From Hydrangea macrophylla (taxonomy: Eukaryota > Streptophyta > Magnoliopsida > Cornales > Hydrangeaceae): 64,000 nucleotides of DNA. A program made the position numbers and the translations under genes. Positions 31,736-42,986 of the stretch are shown piece after piece. The DNA is taken from positions 79,454,634-79,518,633 of the forward strand of contig CM066997.1 in assembly GCA_033977485.1 (NCBI GenBank), read 5' to 3'. Within the stretch, counting starts at the first letter, position 1, and each line of letters starts with the position of its first letter. Under the pieces are notes generated by a model. That model searched no databases, was not told where the DNA came from, and was given only the letters and a program-made list of their open reading frames with translations.

Positions 31736-33681
31736 AATACATTACTTAAATGTACTACAATAATATAAGAGAAAAATACTTACTCACGATATGTGAGCGC
31801 ACAAGGGTAAGATCTTTACTCACCTCGATATCTTAACGGAAATAAAGTTCATTTTCAATAAAGTCGATAGATCACGAGCCCTACAATTAATAATAATTGA
31901 ATAACAATTAAGTCTAAAATCACAGTGTAGGGGCAAAATAATAATTATGCTCTTTCAAGGGCATCTTAGTAATTTCAGCACATAGATGTTTCAACCTCAA
32001 GATTATGATTCTCTCATCATTCTACGGCTAAAGGCGCCAACGGTATATATATACTACACATTTTTTAAAAATAAAAATAAAAATACTATTTAAACGATGG
32101 GTAATAGGACTATCACTCCAAAATGTACCCAATCATAAGAATGTATACTTGAACTACTTTTAATATAAATAAAATACCATAAGGGTGTTTGTACAATTTC
32201 CCTGTAGATGTAAAATGATTTTACGAATATTTAGCATGATCAAAAGGCCCATTTTGAAAGATTGGGGCAATTCTCTAAATACACTAAAGTACAGGGATTT
32301 TACAAAATATTCTAAAAAGGGTTCCATTCATGTTTCAAAAGATAATAAATAGCATAACAAGTCATATGCTCGAAACCGCAACCCAATCCGATGTCGGTAG
32401 GCTTCTATTCATCCATTCAAGGTTTTGGGGGTATAAATGTAATTTTCGGAAATAAAATTCTGGGCAGAATATGCCCTGTTTGGCAGCCATAAATTGTAAA
32501 CTTCTAAGTGCCATAACTCTCTCATTCTTAAACATTTTAAACCCAAATCAGTTTCCAACTTGAGTGAAATTTCGTGGATAATCCAAATCCGAAGTCGGTT
32601 TTACCAAAACTGCATCACAAAATTCCAAAATTACCATTTTACCCTTTTCTAAGAAACTCAAATAAATCCCAAACGGTACAATCAAAATAAAAACTATTTT
32701 AAGGATAGTTTTATATGTATTTATGGAGACTACCTTCCAAATTTGAGAGCTAGAACTTATAGGAATAAAGAGATATCCTAACTTTTCCATTTTAGGCTAA
32801 ATCGGCTATATACTAGAGTTTTCTAATTATAGTTCAAGAAATCCATGGAACTACTTCTAGATTTAAAACCTAGAAGCTATAAATCACGTAAAAATTAAAA
32901 GGGGAATATAATGTACTCACCAAATAACCCCAAATAGAATTCCAAGCACGCCATTAGAGAGCCCTCACTGAGATCCATAAGCTTCCCTAGCCAAAATGGG
33001 TTTGGGTAACCACCACTAAAAAATCAACTTCCTTCAATCGCAAATTCGAAGGTACCCACGTGTAGCCCTTGTCGCGATCTACAACCTTTATGTTGGACAC
33101 TTTGAGAGATTTAGTCCCTAAGGTCTCCAAAATGGAGAAAAACTACAAATGACCATTGGAGAGAAAAGAGAGCTCTGGCTCTCTGCGAAAGGAAGAAAGA
33201 AAAAAATAAAAAGAAAAGAGAAATCATGAGGGAGAGAGAGACATCCGAGAAAAATGGGGTGGGGTTGTTGGGTTTTATAATTGGGGTGGATCCCACCCCT
33301 TTTATCATTCTTAATATATGTATACTCATACCAAACACACCAATATACATCCTTTCAACACCCAAAATGAACTAAATATGCTCACACCAAACTTTCCCAA
33401 ATACACTTGCACATATAAATTATTTATGTAGTGCTACAATAAAAGTACCAAATAGTGTTTCACTAGGTACAAACCAAAACCCTTACTATAATAATAGTGA
33501 TATAATGATTAACCATCATACCTAATTGGTTCACTATATGATACTAACATGCCCAGCTCAATCAAAATAATAGATCAAGTAATACTTAACCTTACATAAA
33601 GGTACCAATTAAAGTCACATATGGTCCCACAAGAGTAACAAATATTATAAATAAATGTTAATAATTTTCTGGGATATTACA
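31736..33681 (-). repeat. U3/leader side of the solo LTR, no gene
   Basis: No ORF is convincing. On the minus strand this stretch holds the LTR start, a TATA-like box near 33,275, a CT-rich leader (about 33,240-33,190) and a donor-like GGTGAGTA near 32,922. It is the promoter-bearing part of the solo LTR. Confidence 0.55.
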
Positions 33682-33686
33682 TGTTA
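33682..33686. repeat. Target-site duplication (right), TGTTA
   Basis: Matches 23,741-23,745. Confidence 0.8.
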
Positions 33687-33737
33687 TTCCTTGAGCACAT
33701 GTATGAGCCTTATCCTTGTGTTGGTAAATTTAGTGTC

Positions 33738-33885
33738 CCAACCGATTGCCAACCTTGTGATCCTAATCGATTGCCCCCTTTCCAATCGATTGCCCTGCTG
33801 ACATACCCAATTGATTGTCTTCCTAATCAATTGCCTTCATAAATATCTAAGTTCAATCGATTGCCACCAGGTCCCAATCGGTTGG
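33738..33885. repeat. Cluster 5: CAATCGATTGCC motifs
   Basis: Seven variants of CCAATCGATTGCC lie within about 150 bases, ending about 62 bases upstream of a CTATATATATGG TATA box. The ATCGAT core is shared with clusters 1-4, but the flanking bases differ. Confidence 0.8.
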
Positions 33886-33946
33886 TCAGGAGCTGAACTT
33901 GGTCTCCAAGTTTGCTTGAACCTTTAACGCGTGGCACCTATTTTTT

Positions 33947-33957
33947 CTATATATATG
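33947..33957 (+). promoter_or_regulatory. TATA box of the Tekay-like LTR
   Basis: CTATATATATG, with a GA-rich leader starting about 75 bases later. Motif and position only. Confidence 0.5.
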
Positions 33958-34391
33958 GCCTCATTTCATGCCTATGGATTGTTTGGACCATCATGGAAAA
34001 CATATATATATATATATCTACATACACTCAAGAGAAGAGAAGAAGGAGAAGGGAAGAAGAAGAAGAGAAAAAGAAACAGCGAGAGATGGAAGAGAAGAGA
34101 AGGAAGAAGAGAGAGAGCTAGCTTGGAAGCTGCATAGCCAACACCCCCCCCCCCCCCCCCCCCCCCAACACACACACACACACACACGCACACACACACA
34201 AACATATCCACTAGGTGAGCTCCAAACACACTTGGTCCCTCTTTCATGACGTTTTACATGTTTTCAAAGAGGAAAGACGTAGCAAGCGTCCCCCTCTCAT
34301 TTTATATTCTGGACTGGAAATATCACTAGAGAAGACGAAGTCCCAAAAAGGAATTATATTTTCTCTATTTTTGCTATTCTGGGGCGTGACA

Positions 34392-34906
34392 CTAAAACCT
34401 ATATTTCTAAAACAATTATAGATTGTTTTGTTCCACATTCAAAAATTATTATTGAAAATTGTAATATGGTATTAATGATATAATTAATGTAACATTTTAA
34501 TTTGTTTCAACTTTTCACCTTCATTTGAATTGTGTAGTAACTTTATTATCCACTTTCTAAATACATATATATATATATATATATATATTTCATTTAATGT
34601 TTACGCAATTATGCTATTTTATCAATATATTTAATTATCCCTTTTTTAGGGACAACTACTAATAAGTCTTATTAGTTCCATTTAATGTGGAATAGGTCCA
34701 GGCCCAAAAATAATTTAGTTATAGATACATTAATTTTATTAAGATAATAGTACCCCTAATTTAATATTATTAAGACAATCTCTTTTGTTTTTCAAATATA
34801 GCTTTAATGGGATATTTATATTTACTCGAATCTCTCAATCACATACCGTGATTACATCGTTTTTAAAATTGAAAATCACAAAAACAAATCCATTTGTGAG
34901 TGTGTG

Positions 34907-34949
<43 letters not shown>

Positions 34950-35099
34950 GAGAGAGAGAAGAAGAAGAAGAAGAATGTCCTCCACCAGACCCCCATCACT
35001 GTCTGCAGTCCACCAACCCCCCATTGCTGTCCGCCGTCCACCGTTCACCAGTCCTCCATCGCCATCGAGCAACTGTCGCCATCAGTATACAGGTAAATA

Positions 35100-35150
<51 letters not shown>

Positions 35151-35746
35151 CTCAATGTCCAGATTTGATTTGTGTCGATCTGTGAATCAGATAATGTTGG
35201 TCGCCAAAGTCCATCTTAGCACCAAGAACTGCAATTTTCAAAATCGAACACTAAGTCTTCAAGCGTCGCACTAATGGTTCTATCTCTGTCTCTCTCTCTC
35301 TACATATTCATGATTTTGTATTGTTATTGATCGATGTGTATGCATGAACATTTGTGTGCAATTTCTCACTCTTTGGTGTTAAATTTTTCATCTTTTCACC
35401 TTCATTTCAATTTTGTAATAACTTCATTATCCGCTTTCAAATTAATTTTTATTTTTGTCATTTAATGTTTATTAGTGAAAAGTTCCTCATTTTAGACCTT
35501 TTAGTGAAACTTAGATCCAAATTAATTTATTTGCTTATTTATTATAATTATTATTATTTATTTTCAAAACTCCACAACTAGTGAAACTTTTTAATTAAAA
35601 CTTCATATGCTAGTTCATTTTTCAAGAAAGGTATGTGAAACTTGCTCCTCGCCTAGTGGGAATTTCAATTTGTTGCACAATCGCAATCGTAATGCAACAA
35701 AGTATCGAGTACGAATACTGAGCTTTAGCTCATTTGGGATGACTCC
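34392..35746. other. Intergenic DNA with microsatellites and a duplicated segment
   Basis: It contains an AT run (34,566-34,588), a GA run (34,911-34,945) and CT runs (35,100-35,147). A segment of about 90 bases ('ttttcaccttcatttgaatt...catttaatgtttac') at 34,513-34,605 recurs with changes at 35,392-35,475. ORFs here are Ser/Leu or Arg/Glu runs from the microsatellites. A GTAAAT donor-like site after 35,090 could mean a non-coding exon, but I cannot support a gene. Confidence 0.4.
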
Positions 35747-35934
35747 CAGGGCCGTTCCTGACTTTTGGGGGGCCCTAAGCGAACTTTGAAAATGGGGGCC
35801 CTTGTACAATTATGCATACAAGTGTTTACAAACATGGGCTTATATATAAGATAGGGTTAATTTTAATTGGGGGCCCTTAGAAATTGGGGGCCCCAAGCGA
35901 TCGCTTACTCTGCTTCCCCCCAGGACCGGCCCTG
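35747..35934. mobile_element. hAT-type MITE, 188 bp, 8-bp TSD
   Basis: The ends are CAGGGCCGTTCCT... and ...AGGACCGGCCCTG, an imperfect terminal inverted repeat. It is flanked by perfect ATGACTCC duplications (35,739-35,746 and 35,935-35,942). An 8-bp duplication and CAGGG ends indicate the hAT superfamily. No coding capacity, so it was mobilised in trans. Confidence 0.92.
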
Positions 35935-36242
35935 ATGACTCCTATATGGCCTAGCTAAATTGGACCGAGGTTTGTAAGAGCATCTTTAATAGTAAAAAAA
36001 ATTAATATTTAATTGTCCAGCAATAAAAAAAAAAAAGTAATACTTCACTCATAATTTTTACACAATTTTTCATATACAACTCACAAAAGTATATTTCTCT
36101 CTAAGACTCTAACATATCTCATTTTGTGATATCAGTAGACCCCACAGTAATACAGGAGAGAGATAAACATACTTTTATAAATTGTGGATAGAAAATTCTG
36201 TGAAATTTGTGGGTAATTTTTACTCAAGAAATAAAATTAGTA

Positions 36243-36525
36243 CTCCCTCCGTCCCATAATAAGTGTCCACTTCTATTTTACACATTGTTTAAGAAAGTTG
36301 TATTATATTAGTTTTTTTTGGTTCATTAAATGTTATCTTTCCAATTTTACCCTTAGATGTGATAGGTGTTTGACTTTTTATTTGTTTTGAGACCACAAAT
36401 AAATGTTACTTTGTCTTTATTATAAGAGTAAATTTGGAAAATAAGTAAAAGCCATATGTCAATTTAAAAAAGAGGACAGACATCCAAAAAAGCAAATGTG
36501 AACACTTATTATGGGACGGAGTGAG
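36243..36525. mobile_element. Stowaway MITE, 283 bp, TA target site
   Basis: Terminal inverted repeats CTCCCTCCGTCCCATAATAA and its complement, flanked by TA on both sides (36,241-36,242 and 36,526-36,527). This is the classic Tc1/mariner-derived Stowaway family. It ends about 145 bases before the start codon of the B3 gene, so it forms part of the upstream region. Confidence 0.95.
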
Positions 36526-36670
36526 TAATATTAACTTGGAACAGAGAATAAAATACACAAAACTAGCTTCAAAACACACTAGTCAGGTGCATACAAAAAA
36601 GTGAGGGGTAGGTTGCGATTGGGATTCCCATATTTGTAAAAACTCAGTTCATTTTCTTCGATACATCCAA

Positions 36671-36751
36671 ATGGGTAGAAGAAGCCCAAAACCTCCAAGA
36701 TTTCCTTCCTTTTTCAAGGTCTTGATTGGTCAGAACTTCTCTAATCAGATG
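36671..36751 (+). CDS. B3 gene exon 1
   Basis: Starts MGRRSPKPPRFPSFF and ends ...NFSNQM at a G|GTACAT donor, phase 0. This is the usual N-terminal lead into a REM B3 domain. The ATG is the first in this frame before the B3 start. The 3.87-kb distance to exon 2 is the weakest part of the model. Confidence 0.75.
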
Positions 36752-37176
36752 GTACATCTCTCTCTCTCGCTATGTTTGTCTGGTAACGCGTGTATATAAT
36801 ATGTATATATGTGTGTGTTTTACATGTTAGCCAAAAATTTTAAATTCCAAATTATATCCCAAATACTTTACCACTTGTACTACATTCTGTAATGGTATTA
36901 TGTACCAGTGCTGCAATACAACTGACCACATGTTTGAGATCCAAACCTTTTTTTTTTTTTTTTTTTTGTTTGTTTGTTTTGGTCGAGTGGTAAGTTTCTT
37001 GGGTGTACTACCTAAGAGATTTAGTGTTCGAGTCATGGGGTATGGCCACTGGAGTATTCACCCGGCGCGTCCAGGCCTCGGGGGATTAGTCGAGGTGCGC
37101 GCAAACTGGTCCGGACACCCCGATTACCAAAAAAAAAAAAAATCCAAACGTTTGTTACTCCGTATACCATAACAGC

Positions 37177-37241
<65 letters not shown>

Positions 37242-39220
37242 GAGAAAAAAATCAGAAGATATATGCTTTCCCTAAATACTAAAGAAAACCCATCTACTAT
37301 TTAGAGTATTTCCAACCCCACATAACGTCATATTTGAATGTTTAAATTCAAACACATCTTCAAATTTGAAGATATGTAGATTGGAAGATTTGAAGACATA
37401 TTCAAATCACTAACCACTCACATTAATGATGATATTTGTTTTTGTTTATTTTCACTTTTGGAACCTTAACATATACTGTACCAGCACATGTTAACAAAAC
37501 CTAATTTCAAATTACAGCTTTTTGCAAATTAGATTTGTCTTCTTGTTACTTTTTATAGCATCTTCCAACCAACTCCTATATAGTTAATTTTTATGGTATT
37601 TTAATAAACAGTTTAAATTTTCAAATTATCTAATAAATAAAAATTCCTTTTGTTTTAGATGTTTTTATATGTTCTAATTTATTATACATGGTGCAAAGGA
37701 AGAATGATCAATTTTGATAAATCCTGTAGGAATAATAACATGGTAATTAAATATTGTATTTTGGATGAATTGGGAGCGTAATACGTGTGTTTGTAACTTT
37801 TATAAGGCCAAAACACATTTAGTAAATTGCAATCACACTAAAGTTTTATTTTGGGCCCTATAATATTACTTGAAATACTTAAAGCCCTAATTTTTAAATG
37901 TGTTCCATTTAAGAAAAAAAGGTTACCGAAATGGAATGGACCAAGTGGAGGACGCGTACCTCTTAATACAAACATGAAAGTATTATAGGGCCCAAAATTT
38001 GAAATGCGTTTGCCACTAATTTCTTTCAGGCACGTGCCTTCCACGTGATTCATTCGTCATTTCTATGGATGTCGTTAATGATTGTTCTTAAATGACACTC
38101 ATTTACGCATTTAGGGTCTGAAGTGGTTAAATTAATAACACATGACCAAAACCAAAACTTGATTATAGTCACAAGGTATTAAAAAAAAATAGCCTTTTTT
38201 TATAAAAAAAAAAAAGAAAAAACAATCAAACAAAGGAATAGTAATTTGAAGATTGATAGTGAATTTAACGATGAGTAGGACCCATCCTCTTCAAATTTGA
38301 GGAAGATGGCAAAATGAAGATGGATTTAAATATGTTTGGGAGTTTTAAAAACGAGAGAAAAGAAGAGAAAGGGAAAGAAAGTACCTCCCTTTCTCTCTTT
38401 TTCTCTTGTTTGGGAGTCTTAGTGAGAGAAAAGAAGAGAAAAGAGAGAAAACTAACCCTCACTTTCTTTTAATTTCTTTCTCTCCAAATCGGAAAGAAAA
38501 TGAGAGAAAAGAAAGTGGAGATTAATGAATATTTGTTAATACCCATAAGACCCATTATTTTAGCTTGGTGATTTTTTTTTATTACACCTATATTCTTGGG
38601 CAACCACAAGCACACAATGCATGTTAACTTATGTGAAAAAACTATTCATCTCTCTTCTCATCAGAAGATCCATCTCTCCCCTCATTGATTTGGTTTTAAA
38701 AGAAAGAAAATAAGTTATAGAGGCTTCATTATTTGAAGCTCTTGATGGGTAGAATTGTAACTTTGTATGTTTTTCTTTTCTTTTCTTTTTCTTCTCAACT
38801 CGCAAACAAGAAGAAAGAAAATAACTTTCTCTTCTCTCTTAAACTCCCAAACAAGATGAAAGAAACCACCATCATTTCTCTTCTTTTCTTTTCTCTCCTC
38901 ACTTATGACTTTCTCTTCTTTTCTCTACTCTCCCAAACTTCCAAACATAGCGGAGTTTGGGCATTTTTCAGAGCCAAAGTTGCATTTTGAAGCTCCACTG
39001 TGGTCCCCAAATGGCTCTCTGTTAGGGAGAAGCACTTTTTGGCTATTCTAATGTGAGTGGTGGGAAGTGACATTTAGGAGGGAGGTGAATCTTTTTGGAG
39101 GTAGGGTCCGTTTGGTATGGAAGTAATTTTTCACAGCACGTACATGAATAATTTTACATGTATTTAGATATAGAGAGAAAAAAGATGAAAGAAGGGTGGA
39201 GATGAAGATGAAAACATTAT

Positions 39221-39252
<32 letters not shown>

Positions 39253-42200
39253 CTTTTATAAAGGTGTAGGAGTATGGGGTTCCATCAACCCCCAACCCAA
39301 GTCCCTATAGGTGAGACGCCTCTTCCAAGTTAAAAGCAAAAGCAAGTAAAATTTGCTATTTTGAAAAAGAAAAAAACTACATTAGAATGCATCTTGTAGA
39401 TAAATTAAAAATGAAGATGATAATGTAAATACAATTGGCGAGAATGTATTTTGCAAATGTCATCCCAAACGGACCATTATTAAATCAATATTTCTAAAAT
39501 AGGGAGCAAGTTTGTGAATAGGCACTTTCAAAATAGGAAGAATGGTTGGAGAACTGACGTTATAAAGTGTTTTCTTTTTATCTTTTTTCCTGTCTCCCAA
39601 TTTGTTTTTAGGTGAACCATCATATATGGTGTATATCATACTACGTTAATTTACTTCTTCAAAAAGAAGTGAGCCAAATAAGTGCTTATCCTAAACTCTA
39701 TTTGCTTTTCTAAATTGTCTTCACCCATTTATTTTTAGGGTCTGATTGGAAAATTTAGTGAGAATTCAAGTTTTGCTTCTTTCTTTCCCCACAATTATTC
39801 CCGACCATATCTAGACAATTTCAATTTTTAATTTTCTATGAAGGGCAAAGATAATCTAAGGCTTTGTTTGATTTACGGATTTATTGAAGGATATGCAAAG
39901 CAAAAGGAAAACAAGAAGGGAAACTAATTTTGTTTGAAATATGTTCGGATAGAATGGATTAGTATGTACTATTGAAGGTTGATATATATAAATATGCGAT
40001 TCATCCAAAATATATATTGTTGGGCTCATTCTCTAATAGCTTAAGCTTTTGGATCAATCGGTGACTTAACTTGGTATCAAAACCTTGTTTGTGAGAAGCA
40101 TTGGGTTAGACTATACACCCGTGATTTAAGGCGCAAGTTTGCACTTTGTTATTTTTCTCTACACTATGATGTAGTTTGATGTTTAGTTTGTTGCATATCC
40201 ACGTGCGAGATGGGTTCACACATAGGGGTTTTTTTTTTCCTTTTTTTGGGCTCATTCTCTAACAGCCTAAGCTTCTAGAGTAGATAGTTGCTAATATGGT
40301 TCAGAGTTTTGTTTGTGGAAGGTTTCAGGTTTGAGTCTCTGCACCCTCACGTGCACATATTTGCACTTTGTTATCTGACTCTTCCACGATGGAATTAATT
40401 TTGTTGCCATGGGGTCACAAGTGAGGGAAGGTGTTGGACATTGATATATATATATATATATATATATTGTTGGACCAATTCTCTAAAAACTTAAGCTTTT
40501 GGAGCAATTGGTAACTTAACAATTACAAATTATGAAGTGGTATAACCTTTGAAGTTTAATTAATTTTGATAGGAAAGAGAGATTGTGCAACTTTTTCTAA
40601 CTGCAATTTGTTACAGAAAATTCCTCCTGCTTTTGTCAAGCATTTTAATGGAGATGTGCCTAAGGAATGCTTTCTGTGTAGTCCTGCAAAGAAGAAGTGG
40701 CTTGTTGACATAAGAGAAAATGAGAAGAAGTTGTTTTTCCAGAAGGGCTGGAGAACATTTGTGCAAGAAAATTCACTACAAGTCCATGATTTTCTGCTTT
40801 TCAAATATGCTGGTGATTCACACTTTGACGTTGCTATGTATGGTATAAATTGCTGCGAAAAGGAAGTTGTTGCACCTACCACAGAGATTGCCAAAGCTTG
40901 TTAGTAACTTGAGTTTAGTGATTTGCAAAACTCGCTATATATTTGGTACAAGGGATGGAAAAATGGAAGGAAATGAAGGGTTAGCAGGAGAAGTTTTTAG
41001 GTACCATGAGTCTTTATGGCATCATGTAGCATGTTGACATGATGCCTTGCATTTAATAAGAGCATTTAATTAATCGGAGTGAGTTATTTTGGTGGTACCC
41101 ATGCCCCTATATACAGGAGATCCCACCATCCTTGAGTCACGCGTCAAGCTCGTGGATCCCATGCAAATATTCTACTCCTATTGGTTGTTGGATACCACGT
41201 GAGCATGCCAAATATGGTATCCAAGGGTACCTAAAAACTTCTCAGGAGGGAGAGAAGAGGCATCCTAGGGAAAAGGAGGTCGAATCTTCCCTCATGTTGT
41301 TTTTTTATGTTTTTTTATCTTCGTTTAATAAGGAGGAAGTGAGAAATGAAAGATGGAATGTTTTATGTTTTATTACTGTACACTGACATAGAAAGAGTAT
41401 GATTTGCTTGAGTAGAAAAAGTCAAAAGAGGAGGAAGGTTTTTTTTTTTCCTCCCAATTCGTCTATTTTGGATGGAGTACTGAATTTTGTGAACCTAAAG
41501 GAAGAGCCGCCTGGCCCCTATTCCATTCTGCCAAACAAAAGGATTATGAGATTCTCCCTCTTCTCCATCCTTCCCTCTCTTTCCTCACATGCTATTAAAT
41601 TTTCCAATTTGCTTGACCACTCTTACTCATCGCATAGTTGGTTAAATGCAGATCAATCTAAACAGTTGATTCGCAAGGAGAGTACAAAGAAGATGACTCT
41701 TAGGTCGTCATCTTCAAGGATTGTTGGTGAAACACAAGAAGACAAAGCTCTTAAGGCAGCCATCAAACATATATCTTGCTCAAAGTATCCTAACTTCATA
41801 AGCGTTATGAGGAAAGCCTATGCGGAGCATCGGTATCTGGTGAGCTCTTGAACCTACAATCCCATATATATATATGTGTGTATATATAAAATTCCATTCT
41901 ATATACCATGGATATGACACGGCACGGCTATGTTACCCGGACCCTTCATAATCCATGGAGTACCCGTACCTGACCCGACACCCGAATAAGGGTACTTCTC
42001 TTTCCGATCATTCAAAATAGTGTAAAATCTTTGAAAACTAGACGAACCCGACACCCGTACCCAAGTCTGTACCCGACACCCGTACCCGAGTCTGGGTAAC
42101 ATGGCGGCACGGGCACGGTGACATGGCAAATTCAAAAAAATTGTAGGATATGGACAAGGTTAAGATACGGTGATTAAAAAAGTTATTTTTCTTAGTTATG

Positions 42201-42903
42201 TATACAATATACCATGTTGTGTCTACTCGCATTTTCCAAAATCCTTAAACAAAGCCGATTACTTATCTCCCATTTTATTAAATCTAGGCTTCTACCTTAA
42301 AATTTTGAAAACATTTCAATGAGAGGACACCGTGTCGTGTCCATTCTAGTGTTCAGCGTGTGTTCAATTTTAAATAAATCAAGACTCTTTTTTTCCATTG
42401 CGACACATGGTAGTGCATGTTCAACATGGACATTGCACCCAAATTGAAGTATATGTGTTACATATTTCCACCCAAATTGTGTGCTGCATGTGATAGGATC
42501 TTGTAATTGAATGAATTTGAATCCCAATTTTGATAAAATGTGTAAAAAATGAATAAGATATTAGGGCTGTTCATCGGTTTGTTTCGGTCGTAATGGGGGG
42601 AGATTTTGCGCCGAACCGAAGTAGTCGGGGTGGCAGGGTTGGGCACCGAAACTGACCGACGGGGAGTTCAGGGTGGTCGGTTTCGGTCGGGGTTATTCAG
42701 GGTGAGGCAATGGTAGTGGATCTGGTTAGTGGTGGACTGGTAGTGGACCAGAGGCGGTAGTGGTGGTGGATCTAAGGTTGGTGGTGGTGGATCTGAGGCT
42801 GGTGGAGGTGGTGGTGAGGCGGTGGTGGTGGATTTGAAGCTGGTGGTGGTTGAACTGGCTGGTGGAGGTGGTGGTGAGGAAGCGGTGGTGGCGACAGAAG
42901 GAG

Positions 42904-42936
<33 letters not shown>

Positions 42937-42952
42937 GGGGGGGGGGGGGAGA

Positions 42953-42986
<34 letters not shown>

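Larger units (their letters stand above)
23746..33681 (-). mobile_element. Solo LTR of a Tekay-like element, containing the pararetrovirus
   Basis: On the minus strand the unit starts TGTAATATCCCAG (33,681) and ends CGGGGCATTACA (23,746), flanked by TGTTA. A minus-strand TATA-like TTATAAAACCC (about 33,275), a CT-rich leader and a GGTGAGTA donor-like site (about 32,922) give the orientation. Subtracting the viral insert (24,781-31,439) leaves about 3.28 kb, within the Tekay LTR range. No PBS, PPT or coding sequence of its own was found, hence 'solo'. A further TGTAACGCCCC at 24,102 resembles another LTR terminus and is unexplained. Confidence 0.7.
33687..34391 (+). repeat. Tekay-like 3' LTR, second fragment
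   Basis: It continues the LTR begun at 23,695. It contains palindrome cluster 5, a TATA box near 33,947, a GA-rich leader and long C and CA runs (34,143-34,200). The terminus is GGGGCGTGACA, typical of Tekay-type LTRs. With the first fragment the LTR would be about 750 bp. Its 5' partner was not found. Confidence 0.65.

Noticed and set aside
24102..33681. Solo LTR with left boundary at 24,102
   Set aside because: The flanks ATACT and TGTTA do not match, whereas moving the boundary to 23,746 gives a perfect TGTTA duplication.
34785..35274. Overlapping ORFs around 100 codons on both strands
   Set aside because: Mostly Arg-Glu or Ser-Leu runs from GA/CT repeats. A short Pro/Ser stretch between them is not enough to support a gene.
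35976..36242. 'gagcatctttaatagt' AT-rich stretch considered as a MITE
   Set aside because: The start resembles plant MITE ends, but I could not find a matching inverted end or a target duplication.
40556..40894. 112-codon minus-strand ORF across B3 exon 2
   Set aside because: Antisense of a clearly conserved B3 domain; no independent support.
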